Below are positions 45,969 through 56,345 of a stretch of 64,000 nucleotides of DNA, piece after piece; the first letter of the stretch is position 1; every line of letters starts with the position of its first letter. The translations under genes and the position numbers were made by a program. The stretch is taken from NCBI GenBank assembly GCA_964016985.1, contig OZ024837.1, positions 40,487,207 to 40,551,206 on the forward strand. Direction: 5' to 3'. Origin of the DNA: Anodontia alba. Its lineage: Eukaryota; Mollusca; Bivalvia; Lucinida; Lucinidae. Below the pieces are notes generated by a model that saw only the letters and a program-made list of their open reading frames with translations, was not told the DNA's origin and searched no databases.

Positions 45969-46044
45969 CATGCAAAATCATGTTATGCCACATCACGTCA
46001 CATCACGTGATGTGACGTGATGTGGCATAACATGATTTTGCATG
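45969..46044. repeat. 76-bp perfect palindrome with no loop
   Basis: CATGCAAAATCATGTTATGC at the left is exactly mirrored at the right; the centre is CACGTG at about 46004-46009. Every base of the 38-bp arms pairs. It is probably produced by the TGACGTGA-type simple repeats around it. Confidence 0.95.
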
Positions 46045-46072
46045 ACGTGACGTGACATGAAATGACATTATA

Positions 46073-46205
46073 CAATTGATGCATTCTATTGAGGTTAACA
46101 TCAGGATTTGTCAACCCGAGAAGGTGATGTTCTCCGAGACGAACCCGACGTCAATATCGCCTTCGAAGGTTGATAAACCCTGATGTAAATAGCATGCGTC
46201 AATTG
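46073..46205. mobile_element. Hairpin MITE (CAATTGATGC ends)
   Basis: CAATTGATGCATTCTATTGA pairs imperfectly with the right end ATAGCATGCGTCAATTG. Inner arms ACATCAGG.TTTGTCAACC / GGTTGATAAACCCTGATGT also pair. The loop is GC-rich. Confidence 0.75.
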
Positions 46206-46209
46206 TTTT

Positions 46210-46376
46210 GATATATGACTATTTTTAGCTGTCTGACAGCAGTAACAAAAGGTATCTTGACCGGTCCTTGACCTTAGCCAGGCTATTTGTTATATGACTA
46301 TTTTAGCTGTCTGGCAGCAGTGACAAAAGTAATATTGACCTATCCTTGACCTTAGACAGGCTATTTTGAACAAGCA
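46210..46376 (+). repeat. ~93-bp tandem duplication
   Basis: TATATGACTATTTTAGCTGT to CCTTGACCTTAG(C/A)CAGGCTA occurs twice (from about 46212 and 46295). Confidence 0.9.
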
Positions 46377-46609
46377 GCAGCTAAATATAGCAAACATTAG
46401 GATTTATAATAACCTATTACAGCCAGTTTCAGTCAATCAGAGAAGGCCTGTGCTGGAAGAAATATAATAATATATCATATTAATAAGAAATACTACCTCT
46501 TCTGCTAGTATTTATATATTCTCTTGGTGATCAAGGTCATGTATCTTAGGACAAATGCCATACAGAGGATCACATTGAACAGAACATGCTGCAATGTGTA
46601 CATACATAC

Positions 46610-46785
46610 CTTCCCATTCGGCAGATTAAAATCCTGAACGTCTGTTGGATGTACGGAATTAAAGTCCCTGAGAGTATCCCTATAATTTCCACGTTTCGTA
46701 TAAACTCTATATCCTGAGCTCATTGCCATCGGCCTTGCCCCTATTAAGAGTTTTCGAAGAGCAATCACACCATGTTTGATTACAC
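46610..46785 (-). CDS. Coding exon of a small secreted-protein gene (second in the model)
   Basis: The minus-strand exon follows the acceptor CTTTTACGCTTCAG and ends AATGGGAAG before the donor GTATGT. It is 176 bp: two bases completing a split codon, then 58 codons to phase 0. The peptide runs from VIKHGVIALRKLLIGARP through YRVYTKRGNYRDTLRDFNSV to VQDFNLPNGK. The entry phase matches the signal-peptide exon (60720-60864), which leaves one G, making a glycine. The exit phase matches the exon at 39535-39685. A paralogous exon with the same phases is at 20557-20717. The RDTLRDFNSV...NGK pattern suggests a compact alpha/beta domain, but I do not recognise the family. It is unbroken, and splice signals at both ends are good. 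Confidence 0.62.
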
Positions 46786-46789
46786 CTGA

Positions 46790-47274
46790 AGCGTAAAAGC
46801 TATTGGCAATTGATACATGTACACTTTCAAGCAGGGAGGTAACTCTATCAAAATGTTTTGCCTACCATCTGAAAAGGGTCTACTCTAAAAGAAAAGAATC
46901 TGCTTCCTTATAGTTGAGCCCCTTTCAGAAGGGGATTTGCGTGTAGGAAAGCAAACAGGAAGTCAGTAATGAAGACAAGAAGTTATCTGCCATGGCGGAA
47001 AGCAAACAGGAAGTCAGTGAAGACAAGAATTTATCTGCCATGGCGAAAATGGTAGATAGTCAAACAAATGTACCCATTACTCTTGGAAATATCAGTGTGT
47101 CTTGCGGAATTTAGGTTAAACTTTTCTTGTGAGCCATTAATTCTCAGCGCCCCAAATATCAACCGTTGCAGCCAGTATAGACCCAGATCAAACGCTACCT
47201 ATTCATATTTCAACCCCGATTCCATAAGTATTTAGTAGCCAGTTGTTAATTTGCCCATTTCTGCCTGGTACAAT
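46790..47274. repeat. Intron: family L copy and 47-bp tandem duplication
   Basis: AGGGAGGTAACTCTATCAAA to CCCCTTTCAGAAGGGGATTT is family L. GGAAAGCAAACAGGAAGTCA through ATCTGCCATGGCG is then repeated twice in tandem (about 46950-47044). Confidence 0.7.
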
Positions 47275-47416
47275 GCAAGGCGGTTCTAACAAGTACTAAC
47301 AATCTATGTTTTGAGCAGAAATATGAAAAATGTCAGAGTTTTTTTTTTTGTCTGAAAATTTTCAGTTTTTGGAAATGAAATTTTCAAAATTTTTGAATAG
47401 GCGTGTTTTAGTAATG
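47275..47416 (+). mobile_element. MITE family A, copy 10 (right half only)
   Basis: It starts at the core right arm (GCAAGGCGGTTCTAACAAGT) and ends GGCGTGTTTTAGTAATG. The left half, including the AAACCCC stem, is missing. Confidence 0.85.
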
Positions 47417-47465
47417 TATATAAGATAATAGCAGATTGAATATTCATTTTTATATGAATAATTCA

Positions 47466-47641
47466 TTATCTGAAACAACAACTCTGTCGTCCAGATATTA
47501 CATGAACACCAACTTTCTCACCCTGGGTAATATTTGCTGCAGATGAGATTTGAAATATTTTTCTTGTATTTCCAGAAAATAGGCCTTGACATTTAACGCA
47601 AATAGTTTCCTTAGGGAACAGTTTGCATGAAATTTCAAAGC
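47466..47641 (-). CDS. Possible alternative terminal exon, unrecognised
   Basis: The minus strand shows a strong acceptor: a pyrimidine-rich tract, TTCTTCTTATTTTTTCC, then ATAAAATAG. After two bases that complete a split codon (phase 1, as in the other exons of this gene) the frame reads 57 codons and stops at TAA. The peptide starts FEISCKLFPKETICVKCQG and continues with IFQISSAANITQGEKVGVHV, with five cysteines in all. It could be an alternative last exon joined to the signal-peptide exon, since the phase is right. It could also belong to another gene or be chance. Its length equals that of the exon at 46610-46785, but the sequences do not look related. Confidence 0.35.
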
Positions 47642-47924
47642 CTATTTTATGGAAAAAATAAGAAGAAATATTATCAATTTGTCGTCTGCTGAATTTACCA
47701 ACAGAGTGGTATCTGTTGTCTTTTTGGTTAAAAGATAATAATCCCAGGACAAGGTGGACTATGTCAAAACAACACACATAAGAGTAACTGGCACTTAAAC
47801 AAATACCGTACATGTGATTATACTGCCATGACTGGCAACCGCAACATGACTTACTTTATAGTAGAGTAAAGATGTCCAATCGGGCATCAGTAACGTTTGG
47901 TGACCTTTGTATTTTGCATGGTAG
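47642..47924. other. Intron sequence, nothing seen
   Basis: This non-coding stretch contains the polypyrimidine tract of the preceding exon candidate and nothing else recognisable. Confidence 0.4.
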
Positions 47925-48203
47925 CATCACGAAAACACGCCTATATAATTTTGACCCCCTTAAACCCCACTTTTATACAGTAAAACTGGGGTTTACAGGG
48001 GTATACATTATTTTTCTTATTTCTGCTTAAAAACATAGATTGTGTACTCGTTAGAACCGCCTTGCCGAGGCGGTTCTAACGAGTACCCACAATCTATGTT
48101 TTAAGCGGAAACACGGAAAATATCAGAGTTTTTTTATCTGAAAATTTTCAGTTTTTGGAGATGAAATTTTCTATTTTATTTGAATAGGTGTGTTTTTGTA
48201 ATG
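47925..48203 (+). mobile_element. MITE family A, copy 11
   Basis: CATCACGAAAACACGCCTAT and GGTGTGTTTTTGTAATG bound it. Both stems are intact, with CCGCCTTGCCGAGGCGG at the tip. Confidence 0.93.
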
Positions 48204-49052
48204 GATATTATAATAATTAGTAACTTAGTACATGTACCCGATCAGGCATCATTTGATCATTTTTGTAGTACCCTCAGAAAACGAAAAAATGTAACACAGT
48301 ATATGATGAACCTCCACCAAATTTTAGGAGCTTAAAGATGAATAAATTATCTAACTTCTGACCGTTCATAATTTTAAAGTGCCTAGGAAAAAATATTAAG
48401 GTTTAAGATCAATATTTTTCTACGCCTGTGTGTATCCAGTTCTAGAACACATGACATTTGTGATTCCCGATTGGGAGACAGTGCTCACTTTTGGGAACAT
48501 CTGATATTGTTACCTGATTGATCAATGAAATCGATCAACGCGTTTGTACGAATTCCAGGTAATGGTTATTTATAGCCACGCTATTCTTGTCGCGTCAAAG
48601 AGCCGTGTAAGGACGGTTATTTGTAAAACCTGGGCTGAGAAATTGGCAAACAGTGCAGACCCAGATCAAACGCCGCAGAACGCGGAAAAAAATAAAATAC
48701 AGTTGCATACAGTCATTTAATTATTACATAAATGATTAGATCCAAATTCATGGGTTGTAAAGCATTTTTAAACATTTGCAAATGCAGAAGTGATAATAAG
48801 ACAGAAAACAAAAGTTGTGAAATGAGTTCAATGTACCAAAATGCCCTTTGTAATATACCAAAATGCCAAATAACCATGGTCTCCCTTAAATATTAGGGCC
48901 ATCCAATAAGTAATGCGAATTAGTCCTCTATTTCTAAGTAATTGGTTCATTCATAGAATCGTCTGTACATATAACATGGTAGATTATTTACTATTTGGAA
49001 ACAAACTTTTTGTGGTCAAATCTCTCCTCCTAACTGGTTGCCGAGCAACAAA
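48204..49052. other. Intron sequence; R4 fragment at about 48640-48690
   Basis: GTGCAGACCCAGATCAAACG is an R4 motif. No exon or RNA gene is seen. Confidence 0.45.
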
Positions 49053-49330
49053 CATCACGAAAACATGCCTATGTAATTTTGACCCCCTTAAACCCCACTT
49101 TTATATAGTAAAACTTGGGTTTACAGGGGTATACATTATTTTTCTTATTTCTGCTCAAAACATAGATTGTGGGTACTCGTTCGAACCGCCTCGTCGAGGC
49201 GGCTCGAACGAGTACCCACAATCTATGTTTTGGGTAGAAATATAAAAAATATCAGAATTTTTTATCTGAAAATTTTCAGTTTTTGGTGGTGAAATTATCA
49301 AGATATTTGAATAGGCGTGTTTTCGTAATG
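49053..49330 (+). mobile_element. MITE family A, copy 12
   Basis: CATCACGAAAACATGCCTAT and ATAGGCGTGTTTTCGTAATG bound it. The hairpin reads TTCGAACCGCCTCGTCGAGG and has a compensating change: both arms have TCGAAC/GTTCGA in place of TAGAAC/GTTCTA. Confidence 0.93.
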
Positions 49331-49899
49331 GGAATCGAAGAGTAAAGCCGCGTGGCCACGCTGTAAAATGATTTTAGAACAGATTTAGCACATGCACCGA
49401 AAATAAGCAAATTAACTATGTCATTTAATAGTATCACGTTCCAACGTGTACTTTTACTTCATAGGGCACGATAATCCTAATACTGCTCAAATTACTAATT
49501 TAAAAGTTTCACATCAAGCACCACCTAGAATTTGCTTTTTTTTTTTTTTTGTTCTAAGTATATAAGTGAACATCAAGAACCGAGGCAGTTATAGCTACAT
49601 TAAGTCCACAATATCGAATGGAAAGTTAGAGGATTACAAATACTCCTACAGGACAACCCAAAACAAATAAATCTTGTAAAGATATTTTGTTTCAACTATT
49701 CCAAACATTGTCGAATTAATTCTTTACCGCAATTTAAAACATGTTTTCGCTAGATATTTGGCCAAAACTAACAGCAGTTCTCAAACGTAGCTGTCATTCT
49801 GGTCTTATTTTTGTCATTTGCTGTTGCAAGGCAACATAAACCATGTGGCGATCCATCTCGATAAGTTTTCCCACTGTCAGCAAGCGATATTTTTGATGA
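49331..49899. other. Intron sequence, nothing seen
   Basis: No exon or repeat is supported. A T-run lies near 49538-49550. Confidence 0.45.
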
Positions 49900-50169
49900 C
49901 ATCACGAAAACACGCCTATATAATTTTGACCCCCTTAAACCCCACTTTTATATAGTAAAACTGGGGTTTACAGGGGTATACATTATTTCTGTTCAAAACC
50001 GTAGATTGTGGGTAATCGTTAGAACCGCCTCGCCGAGGCGGTTCTAACGGGTACCCACAATCTATGTTTTGAGCATAAATTTGAAAATTATAAGCATTTT
50101 TTATCTGAAAACTTTCAGTTTTTGGCGGTGAAATATTCAATATATTTGAATAGGCGTGTTTTCGTAATG
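49900..50169 (+). mobile_element. MITE family A, copy 13
   Basis: CATCACGAAAACACGCCTAT and ATAGGCGTGTTTTCGTAATG bound it. The core hairpin is nearly perfect (GAACCGCCTCGCCGAGGCGG). Confidence 0.93.
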
Positions 50170-50806
50170 AACATAAACATCATACTTTATTCATGCACTA
50201 TTTATAGATTTGGGACAACTAACTTTCTTCCTACACCCTGAAAACTTGGACTTTTTTTTATAAAGTTCGAGTCCATGCCAGTTTGGCTATGCAATGCGAA
50301 TGCTAATGAAAACTTTAAGTCTTATCGCAATTTAACGATATTGCACATGTGAAGTGCGTACATGCTAAATGTACAAACTGATAGAATTTCAAAAACATAC
50401 AATGCATTCATTAAAGAATATATTTTATTTATCTTAAACTGTTAAGTCAGTTTCATAAATGGCTTTTAGTTTTGATGTAAAGCAGATGACCGAGCTAACA
50501 ATTAAGGGGTTTAACAATGCTCAAACTGTTTTGGTGGCATCATTATGTCTTTACATAAATTGTTGTTTTAGTCAAAAAATGTAAAAACCAAAATCTTCTT
50601 GTGCAAAAAGATAACTGTTAAAAGATCGCAAAAAAAAAAAAAAAAAAAAAAAAAATGAAATTCATTAACCAGTAATGGGAGATTGAAGATATTTTGGTCT
50701 AACGTCAAGAAAGAAATATTAATGCTGGAAGAGGTTTAAAAACTTGCAAAACATTTCTAAAAATTACAGTTAACACATCAGTGGCATCAAAATAAAGTGA
50801 GACACA
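50170..50806. other. Intron sequence; poly-A at about 50629-50655
   Basis: Apart from the A-run no feature is visible. Confidence 0.45.
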
Positions 50807-51084
50807 CATCACGAAAACATGCCTATATAATTTTGACCCCCTTAAACCCCACATTTATATAGTAAAACTGGGGTTCACAGGGGTATAAATTATTTTTCTT
50901 TTTCTGCTCAAAAACATAGATTGTGGGTATTCGTTAGAACCGCCTCGCCGAGGCGGTTCTAACGAGTACCCACAATCTACGTTTTGAGCAGAAATATGAA
51001 AAATATCAGGGTTTTTTATCTGATATTTTTTCAGTTTTTGGAGGTGAAATTTCTATATATTTGAATGGGCGTGTTTTCGTAATG
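50807..51084 (+). mobile_element. MITE family A, copy 14
   Basis: CATCACGAAAACATGCCTAT and GGGCGTGTTTTCGTAATG bound it, with both stems present. Confidence 0.93.
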
Positions 51085-51489
51085 ATTGCTTCGATGTGTC
51101 ATTAACTTTTTTGCAGTACATGAAAACATGGTTGCAGCATTCAGTTTCTCATATCAAAACACATCTCCTATCTATTTCAAAGCATACTTTAAGAAACAAA
51201 ATACGCCAGAGCCGTTAGTACTTTAACACCCTCTAGAAAAAAAATTATACTCAATAAAAGAAATCATTTGTGGACACTATTTCATTCTCTGATAGTACGG
51301 AAACCATTGCTTTCTAAAAGACATGTCTGTTTTGTTCAAAAAGTATTGTCAATGCTATTAAATGGTAAATGGTGGAATATTTATGCACTTTTCAGAGCAG
51401 TTCGGTCAATCGATTTCAACAAATTTTACACCGTTTTGATATCTTTAAGAAAGTAGGTTTGCCTATTCACGCATTGATGACTAAAAATA
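51085..51489. other. Intron sequence, nothing seen
   Basis: Two overlapping short frames at 51268-51563 are not supported by splice sites or domain content. Confidence 0.4.
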
Positions 51490-52990
51490 ATCAGAATTCA
51501 CTCACCGTCCATCGTCGTCGTCCGTCTATCCGTCCGCAATCTTTAAACAGCATCTCCTCTTAAATTACTGAGCCAATTTTACCAAATTTCACTAGATTGA
51601 TTCTCGGGGGAGGGGGGTGGGGGTGGGGGTGGGGGGTGCTTATTTTCCCTATATATCTACATAGAAAAATTTAAAAATTATGTTGTTAGAAACCACTGGA
51701 CCGATTTCAATATAACTCGACAGAATTATTAACTTGGTGACCCTCTACCAAAATTGTTCAAGCCGTCATGATTTTTAAAAAGACATGACCGCTAGGGGCG
51801 GGGCTCATTTTCCCTGTATATCTATATAGACAACTTTAAAAATCTTCTCATCAGAAACCACTGGACCGATTCCAATATAACTTGGCAGGAATGTTTTTCT
51901 GGTAACGCTCGACCAAGGTTGTTCAAGCCGTCATGATTCTTAAAAACATGGCCGCTGGGGACGGGGCTTATTTCCCCTATATATCTATATAGAAGACTTT
52001 AAAAATCTTCTTGTCAGAAACCACTGAACCGATTTCAAAGTACCTAGGCAGGAATGTTTTCTTTGGTAACCCGCTACCAAACTTGTTCAAACCGTCATGC
52101 TTCGTCAAAAAACATGGCTGCTAGGAGGCGGAGCTTATTTTCCTTATATATCTATATAGAAAAAAAAATCTTATCGTCATAAACCACTGGACCGATTTCA
52201 ATATAACTTTGCAGAAATGTTGCTTTGGTGACCCTCTATTAAGATTGTTCAAGCCGTCATGATTCGTCAAAAACATGGCTGCTAGGGGGCAGGCCTTAGT
52301 TTCCCTATATATCTAAATGTATACAGAAAATTTAAAAAAAATTCTTGTCAGAAGCCACTGGACCGATTACGATATAACTTGGCAGGAATGTTGCTTTGGT
52401 AATCTTTACCAAGGTTGTTCAAGCCGTCTTGTTTCGTCAAAAAAAGATGGCCGCCAGGGGTGGGGCTTATTTTTCCTATATGTCTATACAGAAAAAAATA
52501 AAAATCTTCTTCTCAGAAACCACTAAACTGATTTCAATGTTACTTGGCAGGAAAAATTCTTTGGGATTCTCTACCAAGATTGTTCCAGCCGTTATGATTG
52601 GTCAAAAGACATAGCTGCTAGCGGGGTAGGGCTTATTTTCCCTATATATCTATATCGAAATTTTTAAAAAATCTTCTTATCAGAAACCTTGGACCGATTT
52701 CAATAAAACATGGCAAGACTGTTCCTTTGGTGATCCTCTACCAAGTTTTTTCAAGCTGTTATGATTCGTAAAAAAGCATGGCCGCTAGGGGGCGGGATTA
52801 TTTTCCCTATATGTCTATCTAAAATATTTTAAAAATCTTTTTGTCAGGAACCACTAGACCGATTCCAATATAACTTGGCAGAGCTTTTCTATATGTGACC
52901 CTCTACCAAGATTATTCAAGCCGTCATAATTTGTTAAAAACCGTGGGGTAGCCCTATAAATTTTATACAAAAATCTTAGATCAGTGAACT
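51490..52990 (+). repeat. ~165-bp tandem array, about 8 units
   Basis: After a header rich in CCGTCC (CACCGTCCATCGTCGTCGTC), units follow with GAAACCACTGGACCGATTTC at about 51692, 51852, 52013, 52179, 52345, 52513, 52680 and 52846. Each has AAGCCGTCATGATT...AACATGGC(C/T)GC and TTTTCCCTATATATCTATAT. Arrays of this type are, to my recollection, widespread in bivalve genomes. Short frames inside are repeat-derived. Confidence 0.9.
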
Positions 52991-53081
52991 TGGCTGAAAC
53001 TTCAATATTAAGGATGCAAATCAGTTTGCTTAGGTGAGCGATATAGGACCATCCTCTTGTTTCCTTTGGAATCATTCTGGT

Positions 53082-53359
53082 CATCACGAAAACATGCCTA
53101 TATAATATTGACCCCATTAAACCCCACTTTTATATAGTAAAACTGGGGTTTACAGGGGTATACATTATTTTTCTTATTTCTGCCCAGAAACATAGATTGT
53201 GGTACTCGTTAGAACCGCCTCGCCGAGGCGGTTCTAACGAGTACCCACAATTTATGTTTTGACCAGAAGTATGAGAAATATCCGAATTTTTATCTGAAAA
53301 TTTTCATTTTTTGGTGGTTAAAATGTTCAGTATATTTGAATAGGCGTGTTTTCGTAATG
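53082..53359 (+). mobile_element. MITE family A, copy 15
   Basis: CATCACGAAAACATGCCTAT and ATAGGCGTGTTTTCGTAATG bound it. Both stems are present. Confidence 0.93.
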
Positions 53360-53534
53360 TTCTTTGAAAATCCATTACTGCTTAAACTGAAAGTGAACAT
53401 ATGCAGCCGCGCAAACTACATTGTTGCATGTGAAAAGACATAATAAAACTGAATCACCATGAAACACTATATATTTCGATTCCCATGTGCTTAATATATA
53501 TTTCTATTATTATGCTTGTGTACATGTATCTTAC

Positions 53535-53579
53535 CTTGAAAAAAATACGCCCGTTCTCGTCTGGCAGCAGAAGAATAAC
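53535..53579 (-). CDS. Candidate 45-bp micro-exon
   Basis: The minus strand has the acceptor TTTCTTTTGTTCAG with a branch-like ACTAAT about 20 bp upstream, 45 bp of sequence, and the donor GTAAGA after TTCAAG. All signals are close to consensus. The length is a multiple of three, so it can be skipped or included without changing frame. In the phase used by the flanking exons of the secreted-protein gene it would add GYSSAARRERAYFFQ; in phase 0 it would read VILLLPDENGRIFFK, which resembles the EIFFK part of the 39.5-kb exon. It may therefore be a cassette exon of that gene or a fragment of a paralog. Confidence 0.5.
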
Positions 53580-53604
53580 CTGAACAAAAGAAACACATTA
53601 GTTA

Positions 53605-53771
53605 TTCTACTTTCGACAGCTTTCAAATAGTCATTTCACCATGACACTTTACTCAGAAGATGACAATTTGCAAACTTTTGTCTTGATTTAGAGCAAAATC
53701 GTTTGGCGTACCTATCAATGCGCATACAACTCTGTTCTATTCATGTGTTTTAAAACAAAATCAATTATGAC
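53605..53771. mobile_element. Family J, left part, interrupted by MITE-A
   Basis: CTACTTTCGACAGCTTTCAA through GCAAACTTTTGTCTTGATTT to TGTTCTATTCATGTGTTTT matches J at 17207 onward. Its other end is at about 55130-55155 (TCTTTCCAAAGGATGTCGAA), so MITE-A copy 16 and MITE-I inserted within it. Confidence 0.55.
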
Positions 53772-54049
53772 CATTATGAAAACACGCCTATCCAAATATA
53801 TTGAAAATTTCACCATCAAAAACTGGAAGTTTTCAGACAAAAAGTACTGATATTTTTCATATTTCTGCTCAAAACATAGATTGTAGGTACTCGTTAGAAC
53901 CGCCTCACCGAGGCGGTTCGAACGAGTACCCACAATCTATGTTTTTGAGCAGAAATATGAAAAATAATGTATACCCCTGTAAACCCCAGTTTTACTATAT
54001 AAAAGGGGGTGTAAGGGGGTCAAAATTATATAGGTATGTTTTCGTGATG
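53772..54049 (-). mobile_element. MITE family A, copy 16
   Basis: CATTATGAAAACACGCCTAT and GGTATGTTTTCGTGATG bound it. One hairpin arm has GGTTCGAACG where the other has CGTTAGAACC. Confidence 0.92.
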
Positions 54050-54246
54050 CAGTGTTGCAAACTTCAGTTACTGCTTATGAAGAGTCTCAATAAAACCGAG
54101 ACTCCATTTTCTAATCTATATTGTTTTCTTTGTTTCCGAATGCAATCTTTTTTATGTTTATTATTCAAGTTATTCAAAAATCGATTGGGTGTGTATTTTA
54201 GTTGAAAGGTTTTATTTGTTTAAAGTTTCTGAAATTATCACAAATT
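54050..54246 (+). repeat. Repeat shared with the flank of MITE-A copy 17
   Basis: GCAGTGTTGCAAACTTCAGT through GAGTCTCAATAAAACCGAGA to TTTCCGAATGCAATCTTTTT is repeated at 57505-57615, also directly right of a MITE-A copy. Confidence 0.8.
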
Positions 54247-54872
54247 TACGGAACCCTGGAAGGGACATGCTAGTTTTATTTTTCAAGTTGTACGAACAAG
54301 ATAATATCTTGTTTGCACAAGATAACAGCTTGTCCGCACAAGATATTATCTTCTTCGGACAACTTAACATCTTGTTAGCACAAAATTATGTCTTGTCTGC
54401 ACAATATACTATCTTGTCCACACAGGATAATGTCTTGTTTGTATTGGATACTATCTTGTTCGCATAAGGTAATATCTGTTTCGACAACTTTTTGTCTTGT
54501 CCTCACAACTACTTATTATATTGTCCACACAACTGATGATTAGCTTGCCTAATTAAGTTGTGCGAACAAGATAATGCGTTGTCCAAACAAGATATTATCT
54601 CGTGCAGACGACATATTATCTTGTGCGGACAAGATACTATCTTGTCCAGATAAGATTATCAATTGTCCGAACAATATATTATCTTGTGCAAACTCGATAT
54701 TGTCTTGTGCAGACAAGATGTTAACTTGTGCAGCAATATATTAGCTTGTGCGAACAGGATATTACGTTCTCTTAACAAGATAGTATCATGCGGATAAGAT
54801 ATTATCTTGTGCGGAGAAGATATTATCTTGTTCAGAAAAAAAAACATGATCCTTCCAGGGTCCCGTACAATA
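54247..54872. mobile_element. MITE family I with palindromic minisatellite
   Basis: ACGGAACCCTGGAAGGGACA at the left pairs with ATGATCCTTCCAGGGTCCCG at the right. Between them are about 20 degenerate ~24-bp units, (T)TGTNNGCACAAGATANTATC. The unit is itself nearly palindromic (ACAAGATA / TATCTTGT), so left and right halves look like inverted copies. It is not coding and not a CRISPR array. Confidence 0.75.
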
Positions 54873-55556
54873 TTGTTATGCAATATCAACAAAGCAAAAA
54901 ATATTTTATAAGAAATAGTTTCAAAAATTCAATTTACTATAAAAAGTACTGAGGCCCAGTTTTGGTCATAGAAATTAATTGGAAACACAGCATCAAAACG
55001 GGAAAGACTAACTGTTCATAATAAGATTGTTTCAATCACAAATAAGATTTTAGAATAAAAATAAAATGCCCGGCCAAAACAAAACAAAAAACAAATAAAA
55101 ATGATAAAAGTTTTTACGTCTTTCCAAAGGATGTCGAAAGCACAGTAGTAATAAATATAACAATGGTGTACAGAATCCAGGCTTGCAATAGGTAGTCTTC
55201 GAAGACATAGGACTTTATGTGAGTGAATCGCCGGCGTTTACACATCGATAAAACCCATGAAAACAGAACTAATTTCTTATAATTCCAACAAGGTCATATT
55301 TACTTCAAAAATGAAGTTACAATAGCTCATTTTAGAAAGTTACGCGAAGAGAATAGTTTTTTTTTTTTTCAAATTGCTCTCGGCCAGTTAAATAGCGATA
55401 CATATTTGCATGCCTGTTGAGTTGGAATTATATAGACTTAATATGTAATAATAACATAACATAATGAACATTTTAACTCGTTACAACAGGTATCTTAAAA
55501 TTTGAAGCGGTTCATCTGGCTACCGGTTTGTCCGTCTAAAATGTTGGGAAGGCATG
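54873..55556. other. Family J end, then nothing seen
   Basis: AATAAAATGCCCGGCCAAAA to TTCCAAAGGATGTCGAAAGC (to about 55145) completes the family J copy. No feature from 55160 to 55556. Confidence 0.45.
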
Positions 55557-55604
55557 CACCCAGAAAGCATTCTACGTAGATTTACGTAGAATGCTGACTG
55601 GGTG
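55557..55604. repeat. 48-bp hairpin (CACCCAG...CTGGGTG)
   Basis: CACCCAGAAAGCATTCTACG pairs with GTAGAATGCTGACTGGGTG around a short loop, with two mismatches. It may be a very short MITE. Confidence 0.85.
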
Positions 55605-55789
55605 TAGACCATGATGAATTGTCAAATTTCCTTGTTTCTTGGGGCAGTCAGAAGTGGGTCAACACTGTTTGCTTAGGCTTGTCTGTGCAATAACTTAGGG
55701 TAAATGCGGTATTTCTGGTCGATATTTTCTCTGTGCAGAAAGAGTTTGGGATTTTCGCACAAGTATAAATTCGAGCACTTTTAAAATAA

Positions 55790-55814
55790 AAAATTGAAAA
55801 AAATGAATAAATAA

Positions 55815-55869
<55 letters not shown>

Positions 55870-55927
55870 AAAATAAATAAATAAAAGCTGGGATTATTGC
55901 ACAAGTACAAATTCGAGCACTGTTAAA

Positions 55928-55969
<42 letters not shown>

Positions 55970-55981
55970 TAAATAAAAAAA

Positions 55982-56012
<31 letters not shown>

Positions 56013-56032
56013 TAAAAGCTTTCAGCCGCACA
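55790..56032 (+). repeat. (AAAT)n and poly-A microsatellites
   Basis: Two ATAAATAAATAAATAAATAA runs surround a poly-A run at about 55932-55965. TTCGAGCACT(T/G)TTAAAATAAA and GCACAAGTA are duplicated on both sides, showing a local tandem duplication. Confidence 0.95.
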
Positions 56033-56039
56033 GATAAAA

Positions 56040-56345
56040 AAAAAAGGTAAGAGAAAAGTCCAGGGAGTGCCACAATCACAAGCCGCAGCCCTTCCCAGAC
56101 ACCAAGAGGAAGAGGAAACAGACAAAACCAAACAAGTACAAATAAAGCAAAAATATGAAAAGCGCTAAGATTAGCTCTCTCTTCCCCAAGCGATGTAATC
56201 GAAATGCTAAAAGGACTGAAAAACACAAGAACAAAATAACACAAGGCAAGAAAGAGGAAGATTAACACAGGGACCACCGCCTTAGAACGGTCAGTAGAAT
56301 AAACTACCGGGGAGTTTGAAGCACTTTTACAGCCAACTAACTTCA
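56040..56345 (-). repeat. R2 dispersed repeat, copy 4, inverted
   Basis: GTCCAGGGAGTGCCACAATC, CTTCCCAGACACCAAGAGGA and TTAGAACGGTCAGTAGAATA are reverse complements of the R2 block at 41960-42260. Confidence 0.75.

Noticed and set aside
53801..54205. 134-codon frame with QNIDCRYSLEPPHRGGSNEY, also seen at 48.9 and 49.9 kb
   Set aside because: It is the translation of MITE-A including its hairpin; it recurs only where MITE-A recurs.
54290..54840. CRISPR-like array
   Set aside because: Units are degenerate, ~24 bp, palindromic and without distinct spacers, and the setting is eukaryotic. It is a minisatellite inside a TIR element.
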